Positions 17,465 to 26,851 are shown, counted from the stretch's first letter. The stretch: 64,000 bases of DNA from Coriobacteriia bacterium (GCA_030651765.1 JAUSBY010000012.1:118501-182500), one strand, 5' to 3'. The notes: generated from the sequence alone by a model not told the origin. Numbers and translations are program-made.

Positions 17465-18649
17465 CTACGCACCTCCATCCGCAGACGCCGGAGTCTCGGC
17501 CGCCATCTCGTCGGGGTGCGCCTTGGCACGTCTGGCCGGGAAGAGCACCCCTCCGTCGGTGCGCACGTCACGCCCCGACGACTTCTCGTAGTAGTGTACG
17601 AAGACGACCGTAAGCACCGCCGCTACCGGCACGGCAAGCAGCATACCCGCGAGGCCGAAGAACGCCGCCCCGATCGTCAGCGACACGATCACCAATGCGG
17701 GATGGATGCGCACCTGGTGCGACATGACCCTCGGCTGAAGCGCGAGCGACTCGGTCTGCTGCACGACGAAGACCCATGCGATCGTCCAGAACATCAGCTG
17801 CGGGCTGACGAACGCGGCCGATACCGCCGCGACGGCACCTCCAACGAAGGGGCCGACGTACGGGACCAGGTTGGTCACACCTGCGATCAGGCCGATGACC
17901 GCGGCGTACGGCACACCGAGCACCGCCAGTCCGACGCCGGTGATGACACCGACGACGGTCGCGATGATCAGCTGGCCCCTGAGGAATCCCTCCAACACAC
18001 TCACGACCTCACTCGCAAGCCGCACCCGTTCGGCGCGGCGTCCCGGACCGGCGAGCGCGAACAACTCGGTCTTGATCGTCGGTAGGTCTCTCAGAACGAA
18101 AAACGCCAGCGCAAGCGCGAGGAACAGGTGGACGAAGAAGCCGAAGAACCGGCCGCCGAGGGTCACGACGAGCCGCGCTGTGGAGCCGGAGAGCTGAGTC
18201 GCCCACGAGACGATCGTCGCACGCGACGACAGCAGCACTTCGCCGACCCACGCCGGCCACTCGACCGCCGCGTACTCGCTCTCGAGCCTGGCCCACAGCC
18301 CGACGACCGCGTCGTAGTAGCGCGGGAACTCCTCGGCGAACGCGGCGACCTCACGCGCCACCACCGGCACGACGAACAGGGACGCCACCGTGACGATGAC
18401 CGCCGATACCACGTAGCAGACGACGACCGCGAGCCAGCGCGCGACCCCGCGCGCCTCGAGCAGCGCCACGGGACGTCTGAGCACGATGACGACGACCAGC
18501 GCCAGCAGGAACGGTGTCAGCACCGGCGCCGTACGCCCGAGCAGCCACAACGCGCCCGCCACGAGCAACGCGACTCCTGTCAACGCCCAGGCCCGAGCAC
18601 CGAGCCGTACCCATCGGTCGTCGAGAAGTCCGTGCGGTGCCGACGACAC
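17465..18649 (-). CDS. AI-2E family transporter (PerM/YdiK-type membrane protein), copy 2
   Basis: 394 residues with the same topology as the neighbouring copy. LVAGALWLLGRTAPVLTPFLLALVV forms the first hairpin. VIGLIAGVTNLVPYVGPFVGG, QQTESLALQPRVMSHQVRIHP and a basic RRAKAHPDE tail follow. The two copies are clearly paralogous but diverged, so the duplication is old. It follows the sigma factor gene directly with a one-base overlap, so it may share that operon. The substrate is unknown. Confidence 0.88.
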   Translation of the reverse strand: MSSAPHGLLDDRWVRLGARAWALTGVALLVAGALWLLGRTAPVLTPFLLALVVVIVLRRPVALLEARGVARWLAVVVCYVVSAVIVTVASLFVVPVVAREVAAFAEEFPRYYDAVVGLWARLESEYAAVEWPAWVGEVLLSSRATIVSWATQLSGSTARLVVTLGGRFFGFFVHLFLALALAFFVLRDLPTIKTELFALAGPGRRAERVRLASEVVSVLEGFLRGQLIIATVVGVITGVGLAVLGVPYAAVIGLIAGVTNLVPYVGPFVGGAVAAVSAAFVSPQLMFWTIAWVFVVQQTESLALQPRVMSHQVRIHPALVIVSLTIGAAFFGLAGMLLAVPVAAVLTVVFVHYYEKSSGRDVRTDGGVLFPARRAKAHPDEMAAETPASADGGA

Positions 18650-19464
18650 TAGGCCTCCCCGGCCACAAGGTGCTCGCGCATGGCCCTGAGCGTCTTGCGC
18701 AGCATGCGCGACACCTGCATCTGCGAGATTCCGAGCGTGCTCGCGATCTCAGTCTGCGTGAGCCCCTGGAAGAACCGGAGATAGAGCACGTGCTGCTCCT
18801 GGGGCGTCAAGTGCTTGAGCGCGGCGGCGAGCGTGGCGCGATCGTCGACGACGGCCAGCAACTGATCGTCCTCACCGATGTACTCGAGGATGCTGAAGGA
18901 GTCGTTGCCGTCGGAGTTGCGATCGTTCTCGAGCGACACGAAGTTGTACGCCTCGGAGGTCTCGAGCGCTTCGAGTACTTCTTCGGTCGTCACGTCGAGA
19001 TACGCCGCTATCTCGATGATGGTCGGCGAGCGCTGGAGCCTCTGGGTCAGGTGATCGACCGCCTGGTTCACGCGGAAGGAGAGTTCCTGCAAGCGGCGCG
19101 GGACTTTGATCGCCCACCCCTTGTCACGGAAGTACCGCTTGAGTTCGCCGACGATCGTCGGCGTGGCATAAGTCGTGAACTCTACCTGCCGGTCCGTGTC
19201 GAACCGATCGATCGCCTTGATGAGGCCGATCGTTCCCACCTGGATGAGGTCGTCGATCGGCTCGCCACGATTGCGGAATCGGCTGGCCAGGTACTTGACC
19301 AGGTTGAGGTACATGGTGATGAGTTCGTCGCGCGACTCCTCGTCACCATGCGCGCGGTAGTGCAGGAACAGCCGCCGAGTGTGGGCCTTGTCCCAGACGA
19401 GCCTGCGCTCTTGTCGGTGTGCGGGCCTAGGCAACGGGATCGCCCGGAAGGACAGCCGTCGCAC
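18649..19464 (-). CDS. RNA polymerase sigma factor of the SigB/SigF/SigG family
   Basis: Up to 271 residues. Region 2 begins SRDELITMYLNLVKYLASRF with DDLIQVGTIGLIKAIDRF (2.2) and EFTTYATPTIVGELKRYFRDK (2.3-2.4). Region 3 follows (VPRRLQELSFRVNQAVDHL), and region 4 has QTEIASTLGISQMQVSRML near the end. This is the stress/sporulation type controlled by anti-sigma kinases, and an RsbW-like gene precedes and overlaps it. The start is uncertain: GTG at 19464 overlaps the upstream gene by 38 bases and has a weak ribosome-binding site. TTG near 19434 is an alternative. Confidence 0.9.
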   Translation of the reverse strand: MRRLSFRAIPLPRPAHRQERRLVWDKAHTRRLFLHYRAHGDEESRDELITMYLNLVKYLASRFRNRGEPIDDLIQVGTIGLIKAIDRFDTDRQVEFTTYATPTIVGELKRYFRDKGWAIKVPRRLQELSFRVNQAVDHLTQRLQRSPTIIEIAAYLDVTTEEVLEALETSEAYNFVSLENDRNSDGNDSFSILEYIGEDDQLLAVVDDRATLAAALKHLTPQEQHVLYLRFFQGLTQTEIASTLGISQMQVSRMLRKTLRAMREHLVAGEA

Positions 19465-19828
19465 ACGTGAGGCGCAGCACGCACTCGCCCGCCACGTGCT
19501 CGACGGAGAAGTCGTCGCAGACGGAGCGGAGTATGAACTCAGCGTAGTTCTCTGACGCCGCGCCGGCTTCCGGCATGCAGCTGGTCGGCAGCGGGCCGAC
19601 GCGCACCGAGAGCGTCGACCCGGTTATCTCGAAGTCGAACGTGATCTCGGCCGTATCGGCGGCGCACTCGCAGGCGTAGACGAACGCCTCCTCGGCCGCT
19701 ATCCGCACGTCATCGACCTGGTCGTACGACATGCCGATCCGGCTCGCGAGCTGTGCGGCCGTCATCCGGACCGTCTTGGCGTACTCGCCGCGTGCCGGCA
19801 CCGTGAGTCTGATGCAGTCTGCGTGCAT
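19427..19828 (-). CDS. RsbW-like anti-sigma factor (GHKL fold) with degenerate ATP-binding boxes
   Basis: 133 residues, the size of RsbW/SpoIIAB. The fold follows the family: VDDVRIAAEEAFVYACECA occupies the N box, and AEFILRSVCDDFSVEH matches the C-terminal helix and strand. The N box carries Tyr where canonical family members have Asn, and no DxGxG motif is visible, only VGPLPTSCMPEAG. Partner switching through sigma binding may therefore persist without kinase activity. It overlaps the sigma gene downstream, the usual anti-sigma/sigma pair order. No anti-anti-sigma gene lies in the window. Confidence 0.8.
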   Translation of the reverse strand: MHADCIRLTVPARGEYAKTVRMTAAQLASRIGMSYDQVDDVRIAAEEAFVYACECAADTAEITFDFEITGSTLSVRVGPLPTSCMPEAGAASENYAEFILRSVCDDFSVEHVAGECVLRLTCATAVLPGDPVA

Positions 19829-19861
19829 GGATCCTCCTCGCGAAGCGTCCGTGGTCTGACG

Positions 19862-20194
19862 CTATCGCTTTCCGAATGCGCGGGCGATCCGCGCAATGCC
19901 CTGGGCTGCCGAGTTCACGGGTGAACGAATGAAACCGCTCGCAGTCGAGACCGCGCTGCCGACCTCCTCGGCCTGAGTGACGATCGCGTCGACGCGTAGC
20001 AGCTCGGCGTCGATCGCGTCGATCGTGATGTCGGCCTTCTCGAGGAGCGGCACGAGACGACTCCGAACGTCCTCAAGCGCGGTCCGCGCATCCTTGACAG
20101 CCACGACCAGCACGAACACCGCGTAGGTGGCTGCGGCGGCCAGGATGATCAAGACGATGGCGAGCGTGATGCCGAGCGCCCCTGCGATATCCAT
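19862..20194 (-). CDS. DUF948 membrane-anchored protein
   Basis: 110 residues. An N-terminal helix (ITLAIVLIILAAAATYAVFVLVVAV) is followed by an amphipathic coiled region (ALEDVRSRLVPLLEKADITIDAI...VDAIVTQAEEVG). The C-terminus is basic (GIARIARAFGKR). This matches DUF948 proteins, often annotated as general stress proteins in Gram-positives, in keeping with the neighbouring sigma/anti-sigma pair. A TACACT box upstream suggests the cluster promoter. Confidence 0.75.
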   Translation of the reverse strand: MDIAGALGITLAIVLIILAAAATYAVFVLVVAVKDARTALEDVRSRLVPLLEKADITIDAIDAELLRVDAIVTQAEEVGSAVSTASGFIRSPVNSAAQGIARIARAFGKR

Positions 20195-20267
20195 CGCGCA
20201 CCCTTCGGCCGCCGACGAGACGTACCCGCCTAGTGTAGCAAAGGGCGCACCTCAGGCGGCACCGCGC

Positions 20268-21566
20268 TCACCGCTCATCTTCCGGAGCTTCGCCTGCGGC
20301 GGACGACTGCCCCCGGGGCCGGTAGTAGCGCTTGTCGGTCAACCCGTCGGGCAGATACTGCTGTTCGACCCACGCTCCCGGATGATCGTGTGGATACGCG
20401 TACGCAGGATAGCGCTCGGCACCGGGCCGGTGCCGGTCCCGAAGGTGGTCGGGGACCTGCCGCGCGGCACCCTCGCGGACATCGGTGAGCGCCTCGTCGA
20501 TCGCGATGTAGGCAGCGTTGCTCTTGGGCGCGAGCGCCAGATAGACCGCAGCATGCGCGAGATTGATGCGTGCCTCAGGCCAGCCTACCGACTCGGCCGC
20601 CTTGAACGCCGCATGCGCGACGAGGAGCGCATCGGAGTCGGCCATGCCCACGTCCTCCGAGGCGAAGATGAGCATCCGCCGCGCGATGAACTTGGGGTCC
20701 TCGCCGCCGTGGATCATGCGCGCAAGCCAGTACACGGCCGCGTCGGGATCGCTCCCCCGCATCGACTTGATGAACGCCGAGATGACGTCGTAGTGGACGT
20801 CGCCGCCCTTGTCGTACGGCAGCGCCCGCGTGGCTGCCGCGCGGAGGACTTCATCGCCTCCGACTCGCGCGATACCTCCCTCATCGCGAGGTGCAACCTG
20901 GAACGCCAGCTCAAGCATGGTGAGTGCGATCCGCGCGTCACCACCCGCAAGCGTGACGATCCGGTCGACAGCCGCCGGATCGAGGACGACCCGCCCTCCC
21001 AGACCGCGGGCGCGGTCGGTCGATGCGCGCTCCACGATCAGCCGCACCTCGTCGTCGCCCAGGGGCAGGAACTCGATGACCCGGGAGCGACTGATGAGCG
21101 GAGCATTCACCTCGAAGAACGGGTTCTCCGTAGTCGCGCCGATGAGGGTGACGAGCCGATCCTCGACGGCGTGAAGAAGCGCGTCTTGCTGCGACTTGCT
21201 GAAGCGGTGGATCTCGTCGATGAACAGGAACGTGCGCGTACCGGTCATCTTGAGACGCTCGCGCGCCTGGTCGATGACCGCGCGGACCTCCTTGACCCCC
21301 GCACTGACCGCAGAGATCTCGGACACGTGGGCCTCGGTCATTCCAGCGATGACCCGGGCGAGACTCGTCTTGCCGGTGCCGGCCGGCCCGTAGAGGATGA
21401 GCGACGAGAGGGTGTCGTCTTCTATCGCCGAGCGCAGAACCGTGCCCGGTCCGAGCACGTGACCCTGGCCGACGAACTCGTCGAGGGTGCGCGGCCGCAC
21501 GCGCGCGGCTAGTGGTGCGTCCGCCGCAAGCGCCTCGTCCGCTGCTTCATCGAACAGGTCGCGCAT
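20268..21566 (-). CDS. rarA: Replication-associated recombination protein A, AAA+ ATPase (RarA/MgsA)
   Basis: 432 residues. [16 protein letters not shown] opens the AAA+ domain, with Walker [12 protein letters not shown] near residue 62, Walker [11 protein letters not shown] and sensor [12 protein letters not shown]. The C-terminal MgsA domain contains [26 protein letters not shown] and [26 protein letters not shown]. RarA acts at stalled replication forks with SSB and the clamp-loading machinery. It follows a lipoprotein gene by two bases. In Bacillus subtilis the orthologue also lies close to aspS and a 6S RNA gene. Confidence 0.95.
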   Translation of the reverse strand: MRDLFDEAADEALAADAPLAARVRPRTLDEFVGQGHVLGPGTVLRSAIEDDTLSSLILYGPAGTGKTSLARVIAGMTEAHVSEISAVSAGVKEVRAVIDQARERLKMTGTRTFLFIDEIHRFSKSQQDALLHAVEDRLVTLIGATTENPFFEVNAPLISRSRVIEFLPLGDDEVRLIVERASTDRARGLGGRVVLDPAAVDRIVTLAGGDARIALTMLELAFQVAPRDEGGIARVGGDEVLRAAATRALPYDKGGDVHYDVISAFIKSMRGSDPDAAVYWLARMIHGGEDPKFIARRMLIFASEDVGMADSDALLVAHAAFKAAESVGWPEARINLAHAAVYLALAPKSNAAYIAIDEALTDVREGAARQVPDHLRDRHRPGAERYPAYAYPHDHPGAWVEQQYLPDGLTDKRYYRPRGQSSAAGEAPEDER

Positions 21567-21568
21567 GG

Positions 21569-22120
21569 CTACTTGGTAGCGCGCTCGACCTCACGCTCGA
21601 TGTAGGCGCGGTCGACGTAGCCCTTCCAACGCCACGTGATGAAGCCACCCTCGTCAACGACGATCAGGTACGGCGTGTTGAGGACGCCGAGTTCGGAGGC
21701 GTAGACGACCGCACGCTTGGCGGAATCACTCTCCGCGCTGCCGCCGACATCGAAGGTGACGAGGTCCACAAGTCCGCGGTAGTCCTGCATGACCGCGTCG
21801 ACCTCCGGACGCAGCGTCCCGGTGACCTGCTGCGCCGGATCGAAGAAGAGGATGACCATCGCCCGACCGGCGGCGATCTTCTCGGTGAAGACAGCCGGGG
21901 TGTCCGTCGACGTGAACGACGGGAACGGTGTCGGCTCGAGATCGCTATCGTTGGCCGAGCGGTCCGTGACGTACTCCGGCTCGACGACAACCGGCTCCAC
22001 GGGAGCGGGCGCGTCCGCCGGAGGCGCCTCGGCAGGCTCGGCAGGCTCGCCTCCGCCGCCACAACCGACAAGGACGAACGCGAGAACTGCTATGACGAGT
22101 GCTGCGATGAGTCTGCGCAT
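21569..22120 (-). CDS. Lipoprotein with thioredoxin-like fold lacking the CxxC pair
   Basis: 183 residues. The signal peptide ends in a lipobox (FVLVGC, Cys near residue 20). A Glu/Ala/Pro linker follows, then a thioredoxin-like domain: MVILFFDPAQQ at the position of the redox motif, VDLVTFDVG, and the cis-proline segment LNTPYLIVVDEGGFITWRWKGY. No cysteines remain at the active site, so redox catalysis is unlikely. GGAGGG lies four bases before the ATG. An inter-domain binding or chaperone role is possible. It sits between 6S RNA and rarA. Confidence 0.8.
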   Translation of the reverse strand: MRRLIAALVIAVLAFVLVGCGGGGEPAEPAEAPPADAPAPVEPVVVEPEYVTDRSANDSDLEPTPFPSFTSTDTPAVFTEKIAAGRAMVILFFDPAQQVTGTLRPEVDAVMQDYRGLVDLVTFDVGGSAESDSAKRAVVYASELGVLNTPYLIVVDEGGFITWRWKGYVDRAYIEREVERATK

Positions 22121-22148
22121 GTGTCCCTCCGCGGACGCTGTTGAAAAT

Positions 22149-22318
22149 GCACCCCGCCCTGCGTGGTCGGCCGGGTGAACCTGCCGTAGCAGGTGGGTGC
22201 CCGCACCGCGGCTCCGCGCTTCCCCCGAAGGGGATACCACTTCCCCGCGAAATGTAGGGCTCCCGGTCAAGAGGTGTTGGCTCAACCGCTGACACCGATA
22301 CCACGCAAGGCAAGGCAC
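22149..22318 (-). ncRNA. ssrS: 6S RNA (RNA polymerase-binding regulatory RNA)
   Basis: About 170 nt. The 5' end (22300-22318) and 3' end (22149-22167) form a near-continuous 19-bp terminal stem including GU pairs, with an exact 8-bp core (TGCGTGGT/ACCACGCA). Inside lie a large open region, a CCCC-TTCG-GGGG hairpin and a hairpin ACCTGC-TACG-GCAGGT flanked by CACCC and TCACCC. A T-rich ATTTT follows the stem. The order hisS-aspS-small gene-this RNA-rarA matches the Bacillus subtilis 6S locus. 6S RNA mimics an open promoter and sequesters housekeeping polymerase. No covariance search could be run. Confidence 0.78.
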
Positions 22319-22322
22319 CATC

Positions 22323-22352
22323 ATGGTAGCACCACCGCATGGCGCACGTCAT
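22323..22352 (-). promoter_or_regulatory. Promoter of the 6S RNA gene
   Basis: Minus-strand ATGACG (22347-22352, four of six matches to TTGACA) lies 18 bp before TACCAT (22323-22328). The predicted start, 4-6 bases further on, coincides with the 5' base of the terminal stem at 22318. Confidence 0.55.
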
Positions 22353-22388
22353 CACGTGGCCAGTCAGCCGCGCAGCGCGCTCCCCCGC

Positions 22389-22694
22389 TCAGCCAACGTC
22401 ATCCGACGGAGCCGTGAGCTCGACCATGCGTGCGGTGAGCCGCCGGTAGAGAAACGCGTAGCCGACGGCGAGGATGATCCCGCCAAGTAGAACAGCCCCC
22501 GCGACAACCGGTTCATCGATGCGGCTGTACGCCGCTACGCCCGCGATGCCCACCACGCCGCAGACACCGATGACCCGCTGCCACCGGGCGTAGCCGGGAG
22601 ACGAGAGGTCCCACTTGTACACCGTGCCGACAGCGATGAACGCGAGCGACGAGACGATCACGATGGCGGCAGAAGCGAGAAGCGTGGGAGACAT
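22389..22694 (-). CDS. Small three-helix membrane protein of unknown function
   Basis: 101 residues with three hydrophobic helices (LLASAAIVIVSSLAFIAVG, VIGVCGVVGIAGVAAYS, VAGAVLLGGIILAVGYAFLY) and a polar C-terminus. It has no motif I recognise. It begins 13 bases after the aspS stop and is probably cotranscribed with aspS. It fills the position held by an unrelated gene (yrvM) between aspS and 6S RNA in Bacillus. Confidence 0.7.
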   Translation of the reverse strand: MSPTLLASAAIVIVSSLAFIAVGTVYKWDLSSPGYARWQRVIGVCGVVGIAGVAAYSRIDEPVVAGAVLLGGIILAVGYAFLYRRLTARMVELTAPSDDVG

Positions 22695-22707
22695 CGGGGT
22701 CCCTGCC

Positions 22708-24477
22708 TTAGTCCGTCTTGAGGTGCACGTCGCGCAACTGCCGCGCGCTCACGGCATCCGGTGCGCCGGTCAGAGGATCTGCCCCGGACGAAGTCTTGGG
22801 AAAGGCGATGACGTCGCGGATAGAGCCCGCACCCGCAAGCAGCATCACGAGCCGATCCAGACCGAGGGCGATGCCGCCATGCGGCGGCGCGCCGAACGAC
22901 AGCGCGTCGAGCAGGAAGCCGAACTGGGTGCGCGCCTCCTCTTCCGAGTGTCCAAGGCGCGACAGCACCCTCATCTGCAGGTCGGCGTTGTGGATACGTA
23001 GGGTCCCGCCGCCGATCTCGTAGCCATTGATGATCAGGTCGTAGCTGTACGAACCGACCTCGAGCGGCGCAGTCTCGATCTTGTCGACGTCGCCTTCAAG
23101 CGGCATCGTGAACGGATGATGATTGGCCGCGTAGCGGTCCTCCTCGGCATCGTACTTGAACATCGGGAAGCCAACGACCCACAGCGCGTCGAAGCCGGTG
23201 CGCTCGATCCCAAGCTCGTCGGCCATCTTGAGACGCAACACGCCGAGGACCTCGTTGGTGAGATCCCGTGCGTCAGCGATCATCAGCACGAGGTCACCGG
23301 GTTGTACGTCGAGGGTCTCGCGCAGACCGGCCAGCTCGGGTTCGGTGAAGAACTTTGCGATCGGCGAGCGAACCTCGCCCTCGGTCGGGAATGCGACCCA
23401 CGCGAGTCCCCTGGCACCTGCATCGAGCGCAACCTGGTTGAGCCCGTCGATCTTTCCGCGGCTCCAGTCACCGGCGCCCCTGGCGTTGATGCCCTTGACG
23501 ACACCGCCCGCGCCGAGCGCACCCGCGAAGACCTTGAACTCGGAGGACGCGAAGGTGTCCGAGAGGTCGGCGAGTTCCATCCCGAGGCGGGTATCCGGCC
23601 GGTCGGAACCGAACCGCTCCATCGCTTCGGCGTACGTCATGCGGCGCAGCGGCACCGGAAGATCGACCGCCGCCTCCTTCATCACGTCGTGCATGACGTC
23701 TTCCATCATCTGAAGGATGTCGTCTTGCGTGGCAAAGGACATCTCGATGTCCACCTGCGTGAACTCGGGCTGACGGTCCGCGCGAAGGTCCTCGTCGCGG
23801 AAGCAGCGGGCGATCTGGTAGTACCGCTCGATACCCGCGACCATGAACAGCTGCTTGAACAGCTGCGGCGACTGGGGCAGCGCGTAGAACGAGCCCGGGC
23901 TCATGCGGCTCGGCACGATGAAGTCGCGCGCGCCCTCAGGCGTCGACTTGCCGAGAATCGGTGTCTCGATCTCCATGAAGCCGCGGCCCTCCAGTGAGCG
24001 GCGGAAGCGCTGCGTCACCCGGTCGCGCAGCGCGAGAGCGGCGAAGACCTCGGGACGCCGGATGTCGAGATACCGGTAGCGCATCCGCGTGACCTCGTCG
24101 GTGTCGATGCCCGGCTCGATCTCGAACGGCGGCGTCTGGCTTGAGTTGAGCACCTCGGCGGCGTCGACGATGATCTCTATCTCGCCGGTGACCATGTTGG
24201 GGTTCTCCGTGCCCTCGGGACGACGGCGCACCGTCCCGCTCAGGCTGACGACCCACTCGGGCCGCACGCGCTCGGCAGTCACGAACGCTTCGCCGGAGGT
24301 ATCGGGGTCGAAGGTGCACTGCACCACACCGCTGCGATCGCGCAGATCGACGAAGATGAGGCCACCGTGGTCGCGGCGCTTGGCCACCCAGCCGGCGAGT
24401 GTGACGTGCGTGCCCACGTCGGCGGCGGAAAGCGCGCCTGCGGTGTGCGAACGGATCGAGTAGCGTGCGTCGAACAT
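22708..24477 (-). CDS. aspS: Aspartyl-tRNA synthetase (bacterial type)
   Basis: 589 residues. An N-terminal OB-fold anticodon domain ([26 protein letters not shown]) is followed by the class II core with [10 protein letters not shown] and [20 protein letters not shown]. The bacterial GAD insert and motif 3 ([15 protein letters not shown], residues about 550) follow. Whether it is discriminating or also charges tRNA-Asn cannot be settled from the window. It starts 16 bases after hisS in a hisS-aspS pair, common in Gram-positives. Confidence 0.97.
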   Translation of the reverse strand: MFDARYSIRSHTAGALSAADVGTHVTLAGWVAKRRDHGGLIFVDLRDRSGVVQCTFDPDTSGEAFVTAERVRPEWVVSLSGTVRRRPEGTENPNMVTGEIEIIVDAAEVLNSSQTPPFEIEPGIDTDEVTRMRYRYLDIRRPEVFAALALRDRVTQRFRRSLEGRGFMEIETPILGKSTPEGARDFIVPSRMSPGSFYALPQSPQLFKQLFMVAGIERYYQIARCFRDEDLRADRQPEFTQVDIEMSFATQDDILQMMEDVMHDVMKEAAVDLPVPLRRMTYAEAMERFGSDRPDTRLGMELADLSDTFASSEFKVFAGALGAGGVVKGINARGAGDWSRGKIDGLNQVALDAGARGLAWVAFPTEGEVRSPIAKFFTEPELAGLRETLDVQPGDLVLMIADARDLTNEVLGVLRLKMADELGIERTGFDALWVVGFPMFKYDAEEDRYAANHHPFTMPLEGDVDKIETAPLEVGSYSYDLIINGYEIGGGTLRIHNADLQMRVLSRLGHSEEEARTQFGFLLDALSFGAPPHGGIALGLDRLVMLLAGAGSIRDVIAFPKTSSGADPLTGAPDAVSARQLRDVHLKTD

Positions 24478-24492
24478 ATAGGTGGTCCCCTC

Positions 24493-25764
24493 TTAGCCGA
24501 GCGCGGCGATGACGGCGTCGACTGCGATGCCGAGCGCCACGCGTGTCTCTTCTTTCGTGCCCATATCCCGAAGCGTGACCTCGCCTGCAGCCAGCTCATC
24601 GGGTCCTACGATGACGACGAAGCGCGCGCCGAGGCGGTCGGCCTGCTTGAACTGCGACTTCAGGCTCCGTGCCTGGTGGTCCAGCTCGGCGGCGATGCCT
24701 GCCTCGCGCAGGCGTTGCGCGAGGCCGAACACCTCGGCCGTCACCGTGTCGTCCACGCGCGCGACGTACACTTCGGCACGCGGCGGAGCAGGGATCCCCA
24801 CGCCGGCTGCCTCGAGCGCGAGCAACGTGCGCTCGAACCCGAGCGCGAATCCCAGACCAGGGGTCGCGGGGCCGCCGTACGCTTCCATCAACCGGTCGTA
24901 ACGACCTCCCCCGCCGATGGCGTTCTGCGAGCCCAGGCCGGCCTCGACCTGGATCTCGAACACGGTGCGCGTGTAGTAGTCCAGTCCGCGCACGAGCGAC
25001 GAGTCCTCGACGTACGGTATGCCGAGGGCATCGAGGTGCGTCTTCACGGCCGCGTAGTGCGACGCACAGGCCTCGCACAGCTCGTCGCGCAGCAGCGGCG
25101 CTCCCGCCATCACCTCACGACACGCCGGGTTCTTGCAGTCGAATGCGCGCAGCGGGTTGGTCGCCGCGCGGCGGTCGCACTCGTCGCACAGGTCGGCCGA
25201 GTGTGCGCGGATGAAGGCGGCGATACCGTCCCGATACGCCGGCCGGCACGCGTCGTCCCCCATCGAGTTCAGGAGTAGCCGCATGCTCTCGCGCGGCAGG
25301 CCGAGAGCCTCGAAGTACCCCCAGAGCACTGCGATGACCTCGGCATCGGCCGTGGGCTCGGCCGCGCCGAGCACCTCGATGCCGATCTGCCAGAACTGCC
25401 GCATGCGCCCCTTCTGAGGGCGCTCGTAGCGGAACATCGGGCCTGCATAGTAGAGCTTGGCCTGGGCGCCGTTTGCCGTCAGGTTGTGCTCGAGAGCCGA
25501 GCGCACGACGCTCGCGGTCCCCTCGGGACGGAGCGTGATCGAGCGACCGCCCTTGTCCTCGAATGTGTACATCTCCTTGGAGACGATGTCGGTGGCCTCG
25601 CCGATCCCGCGCGAGAATACCTCGGTGTGCTCGAACAGCGGCGTATAGACCGGCTCGTAGCCGTAACGGGTGAAGAGTTCCTGTGCGACGCGCTGCAGAT
25701 GCTCCCATGCGCGCGCCACGTCGGGCAGCATGTCGGCGGTGCCTTTGGGTGCCTGTGCATTCAA
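24493..25764 (-). CDS. hisS: Histidyl-tRNA synthetase
   Basis: 423 residues from a TTG start at 25764 (APKGTADMLPDVARAWEHLQ is the normal N-terminus; AAAGG lies 9 bases upstream). Motif 2 reads YAGPMFRYERPQKGRMRQFWQ, the histidine motifs are LVRGLDYYTRTVFE and GGGGRYDRLMEAYGG, and motif 3 is GFALGFERTLLAL. The C-terminal anticodon domain ends near VALGIAVDAVIAALG. A cysteine-rich insert (CDECDRR...CKNPACREVM...CEAC) is also found in bacterial HisRS. Confidence 0.96.
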   Translation of the reverse strand: MNAQAPKGTADMLPDVARAWEHLQRVAQELFTRYGYEPVYTPLFEHTEVFSRGIGEATDIVSKEMYTFEDKGGRSITLRPEGTASVVRSALEHNLTANGAQAKLYYAGPMFRYERPQKGRMRQFWQIGIEVLGAAEPTADAEVIAVLWGYFEALGLPRESMRLLLNSMGDDACRPAYRDGIAAFIRAHSADLCDECDRRAATNPLRAFDCKNPACREVMAGAPLLRDELCEACASHYAAVKTHLDALGIPYVEDSSLVRGLDYYTRTVFEIQVEAGLGSQNAIGGGGRYDRLMEAYGGPATPGLGFALGFERTLLALEAAGVGIPAPPRAEVYVARVDDTVTAEVFGLAQRLREAGIAAELDHQARSLKSQFKQADRLGARFVVIVGPDELAAGEVTLRDMGTKEETRVALGIAVDAVIAALG

Positions 25765-25857
25765 CGGGGCGGCCTTTCGGGCGGGTGTCCTGCGGGTACA
25801 GAGTGTAGCGGATGCGCCGGTCACGGGCTACGCGCCCACGAAGTCCCGCGCAGCCGT

Positions 25858-26223
25858 CTACTCCCCCGCCGGAGTCTCGATCCGACGCTTCACGCGCCGC
25901 CACAGCACCACACCTAGAACGACCGCAGCCACCTCGACCACATGCTTGACGGCGATCGCCGGAATGAGATCGCCGCGGATGGCGCCAAGGTCGTGGGTGT
26001 TGAAGAAGACGACCCGCGGGATGCCACCCAGCACGATCCAGACGAGCGCGCCTTTGGCGAAGCGCGTGAGCACCGGGTAGGCGCGGGCGAGGGTCGCGAG
26101 ATCGGCGGACGCCCCCACGTGAGCCTGCCGCTCGAGCGTCCACATGATCACGGCGGCGGCGATGAGCACGGCGGTGGCCACGTCGTGGAAGTAGTTGTTC
26201 ATGATGATGAGGATGTCGAGCAC
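25858..26223 (-). CDS. Four-helix membrane protein of unknown function
   Basis: 121 residues. It has hydrophobic segments near 12-30 (VATAVLIAAAVIMW), 58-72 (GALVWIVLGGIPRVVFF) and 88-105 (VVEVAAVVLGVVLW), with a short amphipathic N-terminus (MLDILIIMNNYFHDVAT). Conserved-looking polar residues in the helices (NNYFHD, HDLG, KHVVE) recall small cytochrome-b-like or CopD-like proteins, but I cannot name a family. It begins 10 bases after the MBL hydrolase gene. Confidence 0.7.
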   Translation of the reverse strand: MLDILIIMNNYFHDVATAVLIAAAVIMWTLERQAHVGASADLATLARAYPVLTRFAKGALVWIVLGGIPRVVFFNTHDLGAIRGDLIPAIAVKHVVEVAAVVLGVVLWRRVKRRIETPAGE

Positions 26224-26233
26224 GCTGCCGCCT

Positions 26234-26851
26234 CTACGCTCGTGGGAAGAACGGGTTCACGCGGCGCTCGCGCCCGATCGTCGTCTCGGGGCCGTGCCCC
26301 GGATGGACGCGCGTCTCGTCGGGCAGACCGGCAAGACGTGCGATGGACGCGCGCATCGCCGGCATGTCGCCGCCGGGAAAGTCGGTGCGCCCGATGCTGC
26401 CCGCAAACAGCGTGTCGCCACTCAGCAGATGCCCCTCTCCGAGCAGGCAGATACCGCCCGGCGTGTGCCCGGGCGTATGGAGCACGGTCAGCACGGCGGC
26501 GCCCGCCTCGATCGTGTCGCCCTCCTCGACCGTGCGGTCCGCGGGGGGCGAAGACGCATCGAACCCGAACATCGCGGCCCCCGTCCCGGTAGCCGAGGTG
26601 ATGTTCCCGGCATCGGCCCCATGGACCACGAGTGACGCACCTGTTGCGGCCACCAACTCCCGCACGGCGGCGAGATGATCGAAGTGACCGTGTGTGAGTA
26701 CGATCGCGGCCACCTCGGCGCCGTCGAGTGATGCAATGATGGACGCTGCCTCATCGGCCGGATCGACCACGAGGACCGGTCCGCCCGCGCCGTCATCAAC
26801 GAGCCAGCAGTTCGTGTCGAGCGGACCCAAGGTCAGTCGCCGGACTCTCAG
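26234..26851 (-). CDS. Metallo-beta-lactamase-fold hydrolase, glyoxalase II-like; probable CTG start
   Basis: 205 residues from CTG at 26849-26851. Metal ligands are visible in order: THGHFDH (HxHxDH, near residue 53), VVHGAD, HTPGHTPGG, SGDTLFAGSIGR and HPGHGPET. Known members cleave thioesters such as S-lactoylglutathione or polysulfide substrates. The family N-terminus normally reads xxGPLxTNCYxV after about eight residues, and CTG gives exactly that (LGPLDTNCWLV). GGAGG stands six bases before it and CTGA overlaps the rel stop. TTG at 26830 is the conventional alternative, but it removes most of strand 1. Confidence 0.85.
   Translation of the reverse strand: MRVRRLTLGPLDTNCWLVDDGAGGPVLVVDPADEAASIIASLDGAEVAAIVLTHGHFDHLAAVRELVAATGASLVVHGADAGNITSATGTGAAMFGFDASSPPADRTVEEGDTIEAGAAVLTVLHTPGHTPGGICLLGEGHLLSGDTLFAGSIGRTDFPGGDMPAMRASIARLAGLPDETRVHPGHGPETTIGRERRVNPFFPRA

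Noticed and set aside
25765..25857. Possible T-box leader before hisS-aspS
   Set aside because: The gap is only 93 bases, with no T-box sequence (TGGNACCGCG) or stem I. Same for alaS, whose start abuts the preceding gene.
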